Assembly: GCF_011516825.1 (NCBI RefSeq)
Contig: NZ_WOTA01000008.1
Span: 62,001-126,000, forward strand
Origin: Acetobacter oeni
GTDB taxonomy: Bacteria; Pseudomonadota; Alphaproteobacteria; Acetobacterales; Acetobacteraceae
Direction of reading: 5' to 3'
DNA length: 64,000 nucleotides
Position numbers and translations under genes: made by a program. The notes below the pieces were generated by a model. That model saw only the letters and a program-made list of their open reading frames with translations, made no database searches and was not told the DNA's origin. Positions 1-8,964 of the stretch are shown here, in pieces; position 1 is the first letter of the stretch, and every line of letters starts with the position of its first letter.

Positions 1-585
1 GTTGAAATTTCCTGCTGCCTCCCCCCCTTTCGGTCCTGCCCCCAGAAAACCACCGATATCTTCCTGCGCGGTCAGACCGATAGAGAAAGCATAAGCTTTA
101 TCTTCAGACGCGATTGTCGGACGTCCATTGGGAAAGCCGATCTGTATTCCTCCGACCTGGACCGTTTCGTCTTTTGCGGTCGCGGCTCTGAAATCAGACC
201 ACGACTCGGCAGGCCCTTCCGACGACACAAGGCGGCTGTCGGCAGCGGAGCGCGGACCCTCGGGAGCGATCGGCAGATGATGCGTCGCTTCCTGCTGTGC
301 GAAAACGGGTGTTGCGTCGGGTGCGCCGGATGAATTCACCTGCCGATGAACGCGACTCCCCGCCACGCGCACACGGGGCTCCGCCTGGCCATCTGTACGC
401 TCGTATCGTGCAATACGCAGTTGAAGATGCTGAATCTCCCCCTGCATTTCACGCCGCATGGCGGCGAGTTCTTTTCGAAGAGAAACGACTTCCGCATCCT
501 GAGTCGCGGCATACAGTTCGCATGGAAACGTCATCGTGATCGCGGCAGATGCTGTCAGCATGACCTGTCGGAGAGAGAAAGACAT
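1..585 (-). CDS. Porin (phosphate-selective porin O/P-like), N-terminal part
   Basis: The frame is open for 195 codons from an ATG at 585 down to the window edge, so the gene is cut by the window. The visible part has a signal peptide (about residues 1-26, ending near ELYAAT). A short coiled-coil-like segment rich in E, R and Q follows (EVVSLRKELAAMRREMQ), then a variable linker. It then reaches a stretch (VGGIQIGFPNGRPTIASED) of the kind that opens the barrel in OprO/OprP-like porins of acetic acid bacteria. Such proteins form trimeric outer-membrane channels, often preceded by a periplasmic coiled coil. The substrate cannot be told. The family call rests on the N-terminal layout only, because the barrel lies outside the window. 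Confidence 0.65.
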   Translation of the reverse strand, partial: MSFSLRQVMLTASAAITMTFPCELYAATQDAEVVSLRKELAAMRREMQGEIQHLQLRIARYERTDGQAEPRVRVAGSRVHRQVNSSGAPDATPVFAQQEATHHLPIAPEGPRSAADSRLVSSEGPAESWSDFRAATAKDETVQVGGIQIGFPNGRPTIASEDKAYAFSIGLTAQEDIGGFLGAGPKGGEAAGNFN

Positions 586-947
586 CCGGATTACCCAAAA
601 TAACTACGTTCCATCGTTGTTATCTACATACGACGTTACGGTACGGTAATCCTCATTGTGATGAATGGCAATTGATGTTCGGATAATTATTATATTACAG
701 TTTATTTTAGTGAATAATCCTGTGCGACTTCGTCTGGCCAAGCGTGATTGCGTAACAGGGGAAGTCTGTCGCGGCATTGCAGCAGCAACTCGTGTCGTGT
801 CCGGTCTGAAGGCCGTTACGGGACGCTCCGCCAGGTCTCCCGTCGCACAACAGAGGCGCTCATGTCTCCATCTCGCTGCTCATGACGGCAGATCAGTGTT
901 GCGAGGAAGCGGCCGTCTTTACTCTGCTTATGCCGTACTCCTGTCAT
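586..947. other. Intergenic region between divergently placed ends
   Basis: This stretch separates the start of the porin (reading left) from the terminator of the TonB-receptor gene. It should carry the porin promoter just right of 585. I see no convincing gene here: the one longer open frame (665-949) has no ribosome binding site and no recognisable protein character. No clear operator was found. Confidence 0.5.
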
Positions 948-977
948 AAAAAAACGCCGGAGAAGCCCCGGCGTTTT
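948..977 (-). terminator. Rho-independent terminator of the TonB-receptor gene
   Basis: A perfect 10-bp stem (AAAACGCCGG at 951-960 and CCGGCGTTTT at 968-977) with a 7-nt loop. Read on the minus strand it ends in a run of T and lies 36 bases beyond the stop codon of the receptor gene. Confidence 0.85.
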
Positions 978-1012
978 CGTACAGACCGCTGAAGTAGAAT
1001 CAACGATGTCGA

Positions 1013-3457
1013 TCAGAAGTCGACGCTGGCCGATCCCATCACCATGAATGGTGCCGCGACGGAGAAGGTCGTTGAATTACTGCCGGCGATTTTCGCTCCA
1101 TACAGACCGGTGGTGGCGAACGCGTTTGCTGATGTGCCGTTGACGTAGCCGAGATAACGACGGTCCGTAATGTTGCGAAGGTTAAGTTTCAGAGTTGGCG
1201 CCTTCATCGGTCCCCAGTCTTTGAAACGGTAGCCCAGATTTATATTCATCGTGATATAGCTTGGGATATGCTGATCATTCACGAACGTGGAATACTGTCT
1301 GGCGACGTATTTCAGACTGTAGCTTCCAAACAGATGGCCGTCATCATAATCCAGATTGAGACCGAACATGTACGGAGGCGTCTGTGGCGTGAATTTGCCT
1401 TTACTCAACACATACTGCCCCGTGCCGGCCGCGGCGACATTACTGTCAGAGCGGGAATCGATGTATTCAGCGGAGAAATAGGGGCGGATGTGATAGAAAA
1501 TCGGGCGTGTACCGATTTCGAAATCGACACCGTCCGCATGGCTGTTGCCGCCGTTGATACTGCGTGAATAGCTCTGACCGTTTCCGGCATTGACGGTCTG
1601 TGTGTAAAGACGGTTTGTGAAATTATAATGGAAATAGCTGATGGAACTCATCACCGTCGATCCCTGATAGCGCCAGCCAAATTCATCAGAGATTGAAAAT
1701 TCCGGCTTCTGGTCCGGATTTGCCTGAGTGGCATAACCGCCGCGCGCCACGCTGTAAGCGCCTGAATCATACAAAGACGTATTCATTGGGATCCGGAAAT
1801 TGGTCGTCGAGGATGCGAAAAGCTGATTTTCATCGTTGATTTTATAGCGGAAGGCTACTGCGGGAAGCGGCTCCTGCCATGAGCCGTTGATATAAGGGCC
1901 GGTCGATGTGTCCGGCAGAAAATTGTGCCCTTCGCGATTGACGACTGAGTATTTCAGGCCGCCTTCGATATTCAGCCGGCCGTTCAGCAGCGACAGACTG
2001 TCGGCGATGAACATCGTATGAATACGGGTCTGGGTGAGCGAGTCACGATACTGTGCCGTATCGCCGTTCGCGAGGATCATGTTCGGACCGCCGCCGTAAA
2101 GATCGTATGGTTTTCCCGTGCTGTAATTGACGAGACTGTAAGGGCCTGTCTGGATCTGCTTGGAGTATTCGAACCAGTAACCGACCGATGCCCGATTGAT
2201 TCCGGTTGTAAGTGTCAGCTTTGTGACGGCGCCAGGGCGGTACGTCTGAGTATTGGACGGATTATAAACAACCAGGGACTTTGTATTTGTCGCATTATGA
2301 TCGCCGATTGAGGCTGTCATCGTCTGCGCGCCCCACTGCTGGCTGGTCAGGCTTTCACTATAGGCACCGCCACCGTTGCCGTCTCCGTACCAGAAATAAG
2401 GTGTCTCTGTCAGGGTCAGATGATCGGTCAGCGTAAAGGTTGACGGAGCACTCGCGTAGATATTGGTGAATGGATTACGGTGCAGTTCGTAATAATTCGC
2501 GCTGGGACTTTTCGGATTCCATGTGGCAGAATAAGCATATTTGCTGCCGTATTCTTTCCACGTATCCATATACTCGGTCGGGAAAAGCTGGCTGGTCGCC
2601 TGGTTCCCGATCAGTGAGAAGCTGATTTTGTTTCCCTTCCCCCAGGCGCTGACCCATTTGGTCTCGCCGTGCAGTTTGTTCTGACCACCCGGACCGCGCC
2701 AGGAATTTTCAGCTGCATCGGAGAAGGAAATGAAACCCTTGACGTTCGTGTTGCCTATATAGCCGGTATCGAGACGGCCAAAGACGCGGCGCGCATTATA
2801 ATTGCCATAAGAACCAACAATTTTACCGCCCAGCTTTTCCTTCGGGTCCAGCAGATACATATCGACGGCGCCACCGGTCGCACTGATATGCGGGCTGTCG
2901 AGATCCGCCGAGCCCTGCTCGACATTGATGGACCGCAGATTTTCCGGATCGACGATTTCCTGCGGATAAACAGCATAGTTTCCGATATCGTTGATCGGAA
3001 ACCCTTCCAGCGTAAAGCCGATCTGGCTTTCGGTCAGTCCACGCATCGACATATGCCCGCCGGACAGGCCCATCGGATCGGTCGAGGTGGTGTTTACGCC
3101 GGGCAGCATTTCGATCAGCTGCATCGGGTTGAGGCCGGCGGCCTGCTTTTCGATGTATTCGGAAGTGACGGTCGAACGCGATTTCGGCGCGTCCTCTTTA
3201 ATCATCAGCCCGGCGGCAACATTGGCGCGCCGTTTGCCACGGACTTCGACATTCTCCGACTTCTGATCGGTCGGGGCCGTGGCGCCCATCATGGACGGGG
3301 CGTTATCGTCGACCACGGCATGTGCCGCCGTCGCTTTTTTGCCTTTTGTCGTCTGGCCGGAGGACGTGGATGATGTTGCCGCCAGAACTGCGGCGGAAGG
3401 AGCGACAAGGGTTATCAGTGCCGTTGTCGTAAGAAGGCATCGGGTCAGGATGGGCAT
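1013..3457 (-). CDS. TonB-dependent outer-membrane receptor
   Basis: The 814-residue protein has a signal peptide (about residues 1-27, ending AVLA). A TonB-box-like ENVEVRGKR follows near residue 70, then a plug domain (about 85-220, with IEMLPGVNT, SMRGL and VEQGSADLDSP). A long beta-barrel ends in the typical C-terminal aromatic (SVDF). Such receptors import scarce ligands, usually Fe-siderophores but also sugars or other nutrients, using energy passed on by TonB-ExbB-ExbD. The ligand is not evident and no siderophore or transport genes adjoin it. It is a single-gene unit with its own terminator at 948-977. Several short dyads lie upstream at 3505-3576, but I see no clear Fur box. Confidence 0.9.
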   Translation of the reverse strand: MPILTRCLLTTTALITLVAPSAAVLAATSSTSSGQTTKGKKATAAHAVVDDNAPSMMGATAPTDQKSENVEVRGKRRANVAAGLMIKEDAPKSRSTVTSEYIEKQAAGLNPMQLIEMLPGVNTTSTDPMGLSGGHMSMRGLTESQIGFTLEGFPINDIGNYAVYPQEIVDPENLRSINVEQGSADLDSPHISATGGAVDMYLLDPKEKLGGKIVGSYGNYNARRVFGRLDTGYIGNTNVKGFISFSDAAENSWRGPGGQNKLHGETKWVSAWGKGNKISFSLIGNQATSQLFPTEYMDTWKEYGSKYAYSATWNPKSPSANYYELHRNPFTNIYASAPSTFTLTDHLTLTETPYFWYGDGNGGGAYSESLTSQQWGAQTMTASIGDHNATNTKSLVVYNPSNTQTYRPGAVTKLTLTTGINRASVGYWFEYSKQIQTGPYSLVNYSTGKPYDLYGGGPNMILANGDTAQYRDSLTQTRIHTMFIADSLSLLNGRLNIEGGLKYSVVNREGHNFLPDTSTGPYINGSWQEPLPAVAFRYKINDENQLFASSTTNFRIPMNTSLYDSGAYSVARGGYATQANPDQKPEFSISDEFGWRYQGSTVMSSISYFHYNFTNRLYTQTVNAGNGQSYSRSINGGNSHADGVDFEIGTRPIFYHIRPYFSAEYIDSRSDSNVAAAGTGQYVLSKGKFTPQTPPYMFGLNLDYDDGHLFGSYSLKYVARQYSTFVNDQHIPSYITMNINLGYRFKDWGPMKAPTLKLNLRNITDRRYLGYVNGTSANAFATTGLYGAKIAGSNSTTFSVAAPFMVMGSASVDF

Positions 3458-3504
3458 GGTTGCTCTGTTCTGATCATGGGCCAGGGGCTGTCCGGGAAGG
3501 GACG

Positions 3505-3576
3505 CGCAATCATTATTGCGTCAAAACATGACCATCTGGTCAGGATTTCACGCACAGATCACTTGCGTTTCCGCAA
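3505..3576. promoter_or_regulatory. Cluster of three short inverted repeats upstream of the TonB receptor
   Basis: Three perfect dyads lie within 72 bases and start 48 bases upstream of the receptor ATG. They are CGCAAT-4 nt-ATTGCG (3505-3520), TGACCA-TC-TGGTCA (3529-3542) and TTGCG-tttc-CGCAA (3563-3576). Their position fits operators of the receptor gene or structure in its leader. None matches a site I can name. Confidence 0.4.
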
Positions 3577-3704
3577 TCGGGCTGCGGATGATCCCTTAGA
3601 ACAGAACTGGTCATTTTTTTATTACAGTTTTTTTTCATTACAACGTCCGGCGCAATCTGTTGCATATTAGTCACGAATTTTTCCAGTGATTAGCCCGGCT
3701 ATTT

Positions 3705-3734
3705 CTTTCGATATCATAACAATTGTATCGAAAG
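3705..3734. promoter_or_regulatory. Inverted repeat CTTTCGATA-N12-TATCGAAAG
   Basis: A perfect 9-bp dyad with a 12-base spacer, about 210 bases upstream of the phosphodiesterase gene. Two helical faces separated by 21 bases centre to centre are typical of a dimeric repressor or activator site. No regulator gene lies beside it, so the cognate protein is unknown. Confidence 0.4.
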
Positions 3735-3943
3735 TGAATGAACGACACCGGGCTGACACGGATCTCTTCATACGATACTGGCGAAGATGTCAGAGGGATT
3801 ATGCGTTTACACTTTGCAAAAAAACGTCATGATTACAGAACGGCTTTCCTGGTATCACCCGACCGGCGTTTTCTTTACTTCCATTATAACAGGCACGCCG
3901 TTAAACCGAGTCATTTCGTATCACATCCGGAACAATTTTCTCA

Positions 3944-5176
3944 ATGACAAAATTCCTGCTCACGCTTTTTGGCATGGTGCTTCCTGTTCTGCTCAGCGCC
4001 TGCTCTGCCGGACAACCGGCACCTGTCACCTGGGAGGGGAAACCCGCCGTCATTCTGGTTTCCCTGGACGGGTTTCGAACGGAATATCTTTCCAGAGGGC
4101 TGACGCCACATCTTCAGGCGCTTGCCGATGGTGGCGTGAGGGCGCGGGCGATGCGACCTTCTTTTCCATCCATCACTTTTCCCAACCACTACACGCTAGT
4201 GACAGGGCTGCGACCCGATCATCATGGCATCGTCGGGAATTCGATGTTCGATCCGGTCATGCCGGGTGTTCATTTCTCCATGGCCAGTCACGAATCATGG
4301 TGGTGGGATGAAGCCGAGCCGATCTGGGTGACGGCGGAAAAGCAGGGCCTCAACGCGGGGACGATGTTCTGGCCGGGTTCAGAAAGTGTCATTCATGGCA
4401 AAAGACCGGATGAATGGGAGAAATTCGACTCCCATATGTCCGATGACACCCGGGTTGATACGTTGCTGTCGTGGTATGATCGTGGGGTGGCGCAACGGCC
4501 GCGACTGGCCACACTTTATTTCAACGCCGTTGACAGCGCGGGACATCATTTCGGACCCGGTTCATCCGAGGTAAACGCGGCGCTTCGTGATGTGGATGAG
4601 GCCGTCGGGCGCCTGGAGGCCGGACTGAAGGCGCGACACATTCCGGCGGATATTATTGTTGTGGCGGATCATGGCATGGCGCCGGTCGGTGATGACCAGG
4701 TCATCGCCATGGACAAAGTGGCTCCGGCGGCGTCCTGGCGCTGGGTGACCGGCGGCGCTTATGCCGGGGTGGATGCGTTGCCGGGACAGCAGGCAGTCCT
4801 TGAGACGGCGCTTCTGAAACCGCATGACCATATGCAGTGCTGGCGTCGGGATCAGATTCCGGCGCGGTTTCATTACGGGCATAATCCCCGGGTGCCGGGT
4901 TATATCTGTCTGGCGGAAACCGGCTGGATGATCAGGCGTGATGGCACGAAACCGGAGCATGAGGATCGCGGTGAGCACGGATATGATCCCGCATTGCCGG
5001 ATATGAGCGCACTGTTTGTCGCGCAGGGGCCGGATCTGAAAGCGGGAACAGTGCTGGAGCCGTTCGATAACGTGGATGTTTACTTCCTGGTCGCGCATCT
5101 GCTTGGCGTAAAGGCGCTGCCGGGTGACGGCTCGCTCGATACGTTCCGGCCTGTTTTATCGGATCATCCAAGCTGA
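3944..5176 (+). CDS. Nucleotide pyrophosphatase/phosphodiesterase (NPP family) lipoprotein
   Basis: The 410-residue protein is a member of the alkaline-phosphatase superfamily. A lipoprotein signal ends in LLSAC (Cys20 the lipidated residue), so it should be membrane-anchored in the periplasm. The first metal-binding Asp is in VSLDGF (Asp42). The nucleophile is Thr78 in the signature FPSITFPNHY. Further metal ligands lie in AVDSAGHHFG, VVADHGM and GEHGYDP. NPPs cleave phosphodiester or pyrophosphate bonds of nucleotides, nucleotide sugars or lysophospholipids; the substrate here is unknown. The ribosome binding site is weak, and a 69-codon frame upstream overlaps the start by ATGA, so translation might be coupled. 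The gene stands alone. Confidence 0.88.
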   Translation: MTKFLLTLFGMVLPVLLSACSAGQPAPVTWEGKPAVILVSLDGFRTEYLSRGLTPHLQALADGGVRARAMRPSFPSITFPNHYTLVTGLRPDHHGIVGNSMFDPVMPGVHFSMASHESWWWDEAEPIWVTAEKQGLNAGTMFWPGSESVIHGKRPDEWEKFDSHMSDDTRVDTLLSWYDRGVAQRPRLATLYFNAVDSAGHHFGPGSSEVNAALRDVDEAVGRLEAGLKARHIPADIIVVADHGMAPVGDDQVIAMDKVAPAASWRWVTGGAYAGVDALPGQQAVLETALLKPHDHMQCWRRDQIPARFHYGHNPRVPGYICLAETGWMIRRDGTKPEHEDRGEHGYDPALPDMSALFVAQGPDLKAGTVLEPFDNVDVYFLVAHLLGVKALPGDGSLDTFRPVLSDHPS

Positions 5177-5622
5177 GGGAGGCGTCCGGACAGTACTGGC
5201 TTCACCGGATGAATCCTGATGCGGTCCGCAAGTGTCGGCCACATATGAAACATCTCTTTGCGATAGAGTGACTGTGAACTCCTCAAGCCCATAGCCAAGG
5301 CGAGTGATCCCGGCTTTGTCCCCGGATCACTCCTCGCCGCGAGGATGAGAAAAGTCCGTGGTACTGTCGCACCAACGGGTCGTGGAGCGAATTTTCTCGT
5401 CAGACGTGGCTTCCTTTCTACCCGTAAGCCGGACACACGCTGGCTACCCGTAACCGGACACACGCTGGCAGACTCCTTCAAGGAAAGGCGGGAGCATTGC
5501 CGGTGGGGTTTGCGCTGTTCGCCCCCCCCCGGCCGGAGAGATCACGACGCTGCAAAAGGCGGCTTGCGGGTATCTCCTTTTCCTCTGCTATAAGATCAGT
5601 TCCGGCTGACAGAGGAAATTTA
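5177..5622. other. Intergenic region with a short tandem repeat
   Basis: About 450 bases without a supported gene. It contains two tandem copies of a 25-26-base unit (5419-5444 and 5445-5469, core CCGGACACACGCTGGC). A 105-codon frame on the minus strand (5164-5481) overlaps the end of the phosphodiesterase gene and has low-complexity composition, so it is not called. Confidence 0.4.
5419..5469. repeat. Direct tandem repeat, two copies of about 25 bases
   Basis: The copies at 5419-5444 and 5445-5469 share TACCCGTAA(g)CCGGACACACGCTGGC and differ by one inserted G. No function is evident. Confidence 0.7.
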
Positions 5623-5652
5623 ATGACTATGCCGCGACGATCCGCCCGATGA
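5623..5652 (+). CDS. Possible 9-codon leader peptide upstream of NAD kinase
   Basis: The best ribosome binding site in the region (AGAGGAAAT at 5611-5619) sits just before an ATG at 5623. That ATG opens only nine codons (MTMPRRSAR) and stops at TGA 5650-5652. The stop overlaps the ATG of the NAD-kinase frame (5649) as ATGA. This arrangement would couple NAD-kinase translation to the leader. It could also be a chance reading, or the sign of a frameshift near the true start. Confidence 0.35.
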   Translation: MTMPRRSAR

Positions 5653-6455
5653 GTAATGATTTTGACGCTTCTCCGTGGGTACACTCATCGCCGCCAAAAA
5701 ATCTTGCATTCGTTGCGACCGAAACCGCCAATGCTGAAGAAGCCCTGGCAAGGCTTGTGCGTCGTTACGGCAACTGCCCGGTTGAAGAGGCTGAAGTTAT
5801 TATCTGCCTGGGCGGGGATGGTTTCATGCTGGAAACGCTCCGCCTGGTGATGGACCAGCCGGTGCCCGTATATGGCATGAACTGTGGCTCTGTCGGGTTT
5901 CTGATGAACCCGTTTGACGAGGACGATCTGCCCGGGAGGCTTATCGCCACGCAAAGCGCTGTTTTACATCCTCTCCACATGCGCGCGACCTCTGCCGATG
6001 GCAGTGTTCATGAAGCGAACGCTCTGAACGATGTCTTTCTGTTTCGACAGACCCGACAGGCCGCGAAAATCCGGATTGACGTGGATGGCCGTGAGCGGAT
6101 GCCGGAACTGATCTGCGATGGCGTCCTTGTTGCGACGCCGGCAGGGTCTACGGCTTATAATCTTTCAGCGCACGGGCCTATCGTGCCTCTTTCCGGCAAT
6201 CTTCTTCCCCTGACACCGATCAGCGCCTTCCGGCCTCGTCGCTGGCGCGGTGCGCTGCTGCCCTCAAACGCCGTGGTGACATTCTCCATTCTGGAAACGG
6301 AAAAACGACCTGTCGCCGCAGTCGCCGATTTTACCGAAGTCAGGGATGTCATATCCGTTGTTGTCAGAGAAAATCCTGTGCAGTCGGTCATGGTGCTGTT
6401 TGATCCCGGACAAACGCTTTCCGAACGTATTATCACCGAGCAGTTCTCTGCATAG
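5649..6455 (+). CDS. nadK: NAD kinase
   Basis: The 268-residue protein is of usual length for short bacterial NAD kinases. It phosphorylates NAD to NADP in the cytoplasm. The ATP/NAD-binding GGDG motif is at residues 55-58 ([10 protein letters not shown]). It is followed by the conserved NxGxxGFL-like segment ([12 protein letters not shown]), NALNDV, and the NAD-binding [21 protein letters not shown] region. The start at 5649 has no good ribosome binding site of its own and overlaps the stop of a nine-codon upstream frame. The gene precedes a serine hydrolase gene in the same direction. The NAD biosynthesis operon lies 5 kb away. Confidence 0.92.
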   Translation: MSNDFDASPWVHSSPPKNLAFVATETANAEEALARLVRRYGNCPVEEAEVIICLGGDGFMLETLRLVMDQPVPVYGMNCGSVGFLMNPFDEDDLPGRLIATQSAVLHPLHMRATSADGSVHEANALNDVFLFRQTRQAAKIRIDVDGRERMPELICDGVLVATPAGSTAYNLSAHGPIVPLSGNLLPLTPISAFRPRRWRGALLPSNAVVTFSILETEKRPVAAVADFTEVRDVISVVVRENPVQSVMVLFDPGQTLSERIITEQFSA

Positions 6456-6507
6456 AGGCCATCGCCATGGACCTCATTTTCCGCATTGTCGCTCAGGGAG
6501 CATGATC

Positions 6508-7698
6508 ATGAACGGATGGACGAAAGCAAAGAACATGGCCCGACGCACATTTCTGCGGCAAAGCTCATGCGCGGGTATGGTCATCAGCGCTGCGAGCCTG
6601 ACTGCGTGTGCAAAAGAGAGCCGATCCGCAGATTTCGACGCGCCGGACCGGCTCCTGCGTGATGCAGTGGAGCGCGGCAGTATCCCGGGCGTGGTCGCGG
6701 CGATTGGTCATAACGGCGTGATCGTGCACCGTGTTGTCATGGGACGGCGTGCTCTTGTTCCGGTTCCCGAAGCGGAAACATGGGACACCCGCTTCGATAT
6801 GGCTTCTCTGACCAAAGTGACCGTCACAGCCCCTGCGGTCATGCAACTCTGGGAGCAGGGGCTGTTTCAGCTTGACGACCCGGTCGCACGTTATCTTCCG
6901 GAGTTTGGTCAGAATGAAAAACAGGGCGTCACAATCAGGCATCTTCTCACGCATTTCTCCGGTCTGCCACCTGATGTTGATCTGACTGACGCCTGGACAG
7001 GCAAAGATGAGGCTGTCAGTCGTGCGATGCGCGCCAGACTGACAGCCCCGGTCGGTACAAAATTTATTTATAGTGATATCAACTTCATCACTCTCGGCTT
7101 ACTGGTGGAAAAACTCAGCGGATTATCCCTGAATGTTTATGCAAACCAGCATATTCTTGCACCGCTCGGGATGACTCAGTCGGGATTCCTGCCGGATGCG
7201 TCTCTGCGTCCGCTCATTGCGCCGACGCAGTATGATGAAGACCGTATTCCTCTGCGCGGTGTCGTTCATGATCCGACGGCGCGCCGTATGGGCGGCGTGG
7301 CAGGTCATGCGGGGTTATTTTCATGCGCACAGGATATGTCTCTCTACGCCCGGAATCTGCTGGACCGTCGCGCGGGACGACCAAGCACTTATCCGCTGAA
7401 GAGTGAAACTGTGCTCATGATGACAACGCCTCAGCAGCCTGGGACACAGGATCTGCGCGGGCTTGGCTGGGATATCGGATCGCATTATGCGACGCCACGA
7501 GGAGATATCTTCCCGGTGGGGTCCTTCGGGCACACGGGGTACACCGGGACATCCCTGTGGATGGACCCAACCAGCGACAGTTTCGTGCTGATCCTGACCA
7601 ATCGCGTGCACCCCGCGGACACGCATGGCAAAGAAATTGTCCGGCTGCGACACGATGTCGCCACAGCGGCAGCCAGAGCCTTGGGACTGACGGCGTGA
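6508..7698 (+). CDS. Tat-exported lipoprotein serine hydrolase (class C beta-lactamase/esterase family)
   Basis: I chose the ATG at 6508 because AGGGAG (6495-6500) lies 7 bases before it; a longer frame would overlap nadK. The 396-residue product has a twin-arginine signal (RRTFLRQ) ending in a lipobox LTAC (Cys34). It should therefore be folded in the cytoplasm and anchored in the periplasm. Family motifs are SLTK (Ser100 nucleophile, Lys103), YSDIN as the YxN-type motif, and FGHTGYTG as the KTG equivalent. This large family includes D-Ala carboxypeptidases, EstB-type esterases and beta-lactamases, and the sequence does not decide between them. The gene converges on nagA with only 18 bases between the stops. 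Confidence 0.85.
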   Translation: MNGWTKAKNMARRTFLRQSSCAGMVISAASLTACAKESRSADFDAPDRLLRDAVERGSIPGVVAAIGHNGVIVHRVVMGRRALVPVPEAETWDTRFDMASLTKVTVTAPAVMQLWEQGLFQLDDPVARYLPEFGQNEKQGVTIRHLLTHFSGLPPDVDLTDAWTGKDEAVSRAMRARLTAPVGTKFIYSDINFITLGLLVEKLSGLSLNVYANQHILAPLGMTQSGFLPDASLRPLIAPTQYDEDRIPLRGVVHDPTARRMGGVAGHAGLFSCAQDMSLYARNLLDRRAGRPSTYPLKSETVLMMTTPQQPGTQDLRGLGWDIGSHYATPRGDIFPVGSFGHTGYTGTSLWMDPTSDSFVLILTNRVHPADTHGKEIVRLRHDVATAAARALGLTA

Positions 7699-7716
7699 CC
7701 GGAAACGAATGACAGA

Positions 7717-8823
7717 TCAGACTGTTCTCTGACCACCCACCCAGACTTCATCAACGTGAAAATCACGGTTCAGAACAACAAGATCCGCTCGCAGGCCGCA
7801 TGAAACTGTTCCGCGATCATATAATCCCAGGTAACGCGCCGCATTGGTGCTGACCAGAGCCGCGGCCTGCGGCAGCGACATGCCGCCGCTTTTAAGTGCG
7901 TTTCTCAGTGCGACATCGAGAGTCAGCACGCTTCCGGCAAGCGAGCCTCCGGGAAGACGCACGGCTCCGTCACGGATCATGACGTCCTGGCCACCGAGCT
8001 GACTCGGTCCTTCGGGCATGCCGGCCCCACGCATTGCGTCTGTGACGAACAGAAGACGCGAGCCCATAACACGATGCGCAAGACGAAAACTCGCCGGATG
8101 AACATGATGGGTGTCGTAGATCATCTCAGCGTAAGCCGCTTCGCTGCACATCAGTGCCGTAACGGGACCAGGCCGTCTTCCCTCAACCGGGGCCATCGCA
8201 TTGAACAGATGCGTTGCACCGACGGTGCCCCCTGCCGCGCAAACGGCGCAGATGGCCCGCATGGCGCCGTCATAATCCGTCACGGTATGACCCAGGCTCA
8301 CGCGCACACCGGCCCCCGCGAATGCCGGAATAGCTGTTTCGGCGTGTTCCAGTTCCGGGGCAAGCGTGACCACACGGACCACACCGGTTGCAAGAGCTTC
8401 TGCCACGCGCTCCGGAGAAGGAGAAATGGCGAAAGGGGGCTGCGCTCCAAGTTTGTGCGGACTGACAAACGGGCCTTCCAGATGCACGCCATGCACGCGG
8501 GGACCACTTTTGATTCCCGTCCGGCACACCTCCGCGACAGCGTGCAGGGCGCTCATCACATCCGCCCAGGGCCGCGTGATGGTGGTCGGCAGAATTGTTG
8601 TCGTTCCGTGAGCCATATGATAACGTGAGAGATGATGAATGGCCTCCACGCCGTCCATTGTGTCCGCGCCATCGCCGCCATGAACATGGCCATCAATGAA
8701 CCCCGGCAGGATGTACCGCTCAGGGGCAGAGGTGTCCGGAACAATTTCGTCGATACGACCCTCAAATGAAAGACAGCCCGGCAGAATCCGGTCCGGCAGG
8801 ACGATCTGGCCGGAAAGTTTCAT
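7717..8823 (-). CDS. nagA: N-acetylglucosamine-6-phosphate deacetylase
   Basis: The 368-residue amidohydrolase removes acetate from GlcNAc-6-phosphate, feeding amino-sugar and cell-wall recycling. Metal ligands are visible in order: HVHGGDGAD near residue 47, HLEGPF near 125, SLGHT and THLFNAM in the middle, and the catalytic Asp in FVTDAM. Length and motif order match the family. No nagB or transporter adjoins it. The ribosome binding site AAGGAG lies upstream of the ATG at 8823. Confidence 0.93.
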   Translation of the reverse strand: MKLSGQIVLPDRILPGCLSFEGRIDEIVPDTSAPERYILPGFIDGHVHGGDGADTMDGVEAIHHLSRYHMAHGTTTILPTTITRPWADVMSALHAVAEVCRTGIKSGPRVHGVHLEGPFVSPHKLGAQPPFAISPSPERVAEALATGVVRVVTLAPELEHAETAIPAFAGAGVRVSLGHTVTDYDGAMRAICAVCAAGGTVGATHLFNAMAPVEGRRPGPVTALMCSEAAYAEMIYDTHHVHPASFRLAHRVMGSRLLFVTDAMRGAGMPEGPSQLGGQDVMIRDGAVRLPGGSLAGSVLTLDVALRNALKSGGMSLPQAAALVSTNAARYLGLYDRGTVSCGLRADLVVLNRDFHVDEVWVGGQRTV

Positions 8824-8964
8824 TTTTCACTCCTTTTAAGGGACGATGTCGTATTAATCGCGCGTGGAGAGGCCGTTTTTCAGACCTGCTCCCGGAAAAG
8901 ACAGAATGACACCTCTGGCAGAGCCGCGGAAGCCGGCTTTGGCAAGTGGTTATCATGAGTGATC

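Larger units (their letters stand above)
3458..3943. other. Intergenic region between TonB receptor and phosphodiesterase
   Basis: A divergent promoter region of about 490 bases. It holds the dyads listed at 3505-3576 and 3705-3734. A 69-codon open frame (3738-3947) ends with an ATGA overlap on the phosphodiesterase start. Its protein has no recognisable features, so I do not call it as a gene. Confidence 0.5.

Noticed and set aside
665..949. A 94-codon gene
   Set aside because: No ribosome binding site and no coding character; it ends at the terminator of the neighbouring gene.
3738..3947. A 69-codon gene before the phosphodiesterase
   Set aside because: It has no clear ribosome binding site or protein features; only its ATGA overlap is suggestive.
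5164..5481. A 105-codon gene on the minus strand
   Set aside because: It overlaps the end of the phosphodiesterase gene, crosses a tandem repeat, and has no recognisable protein character.
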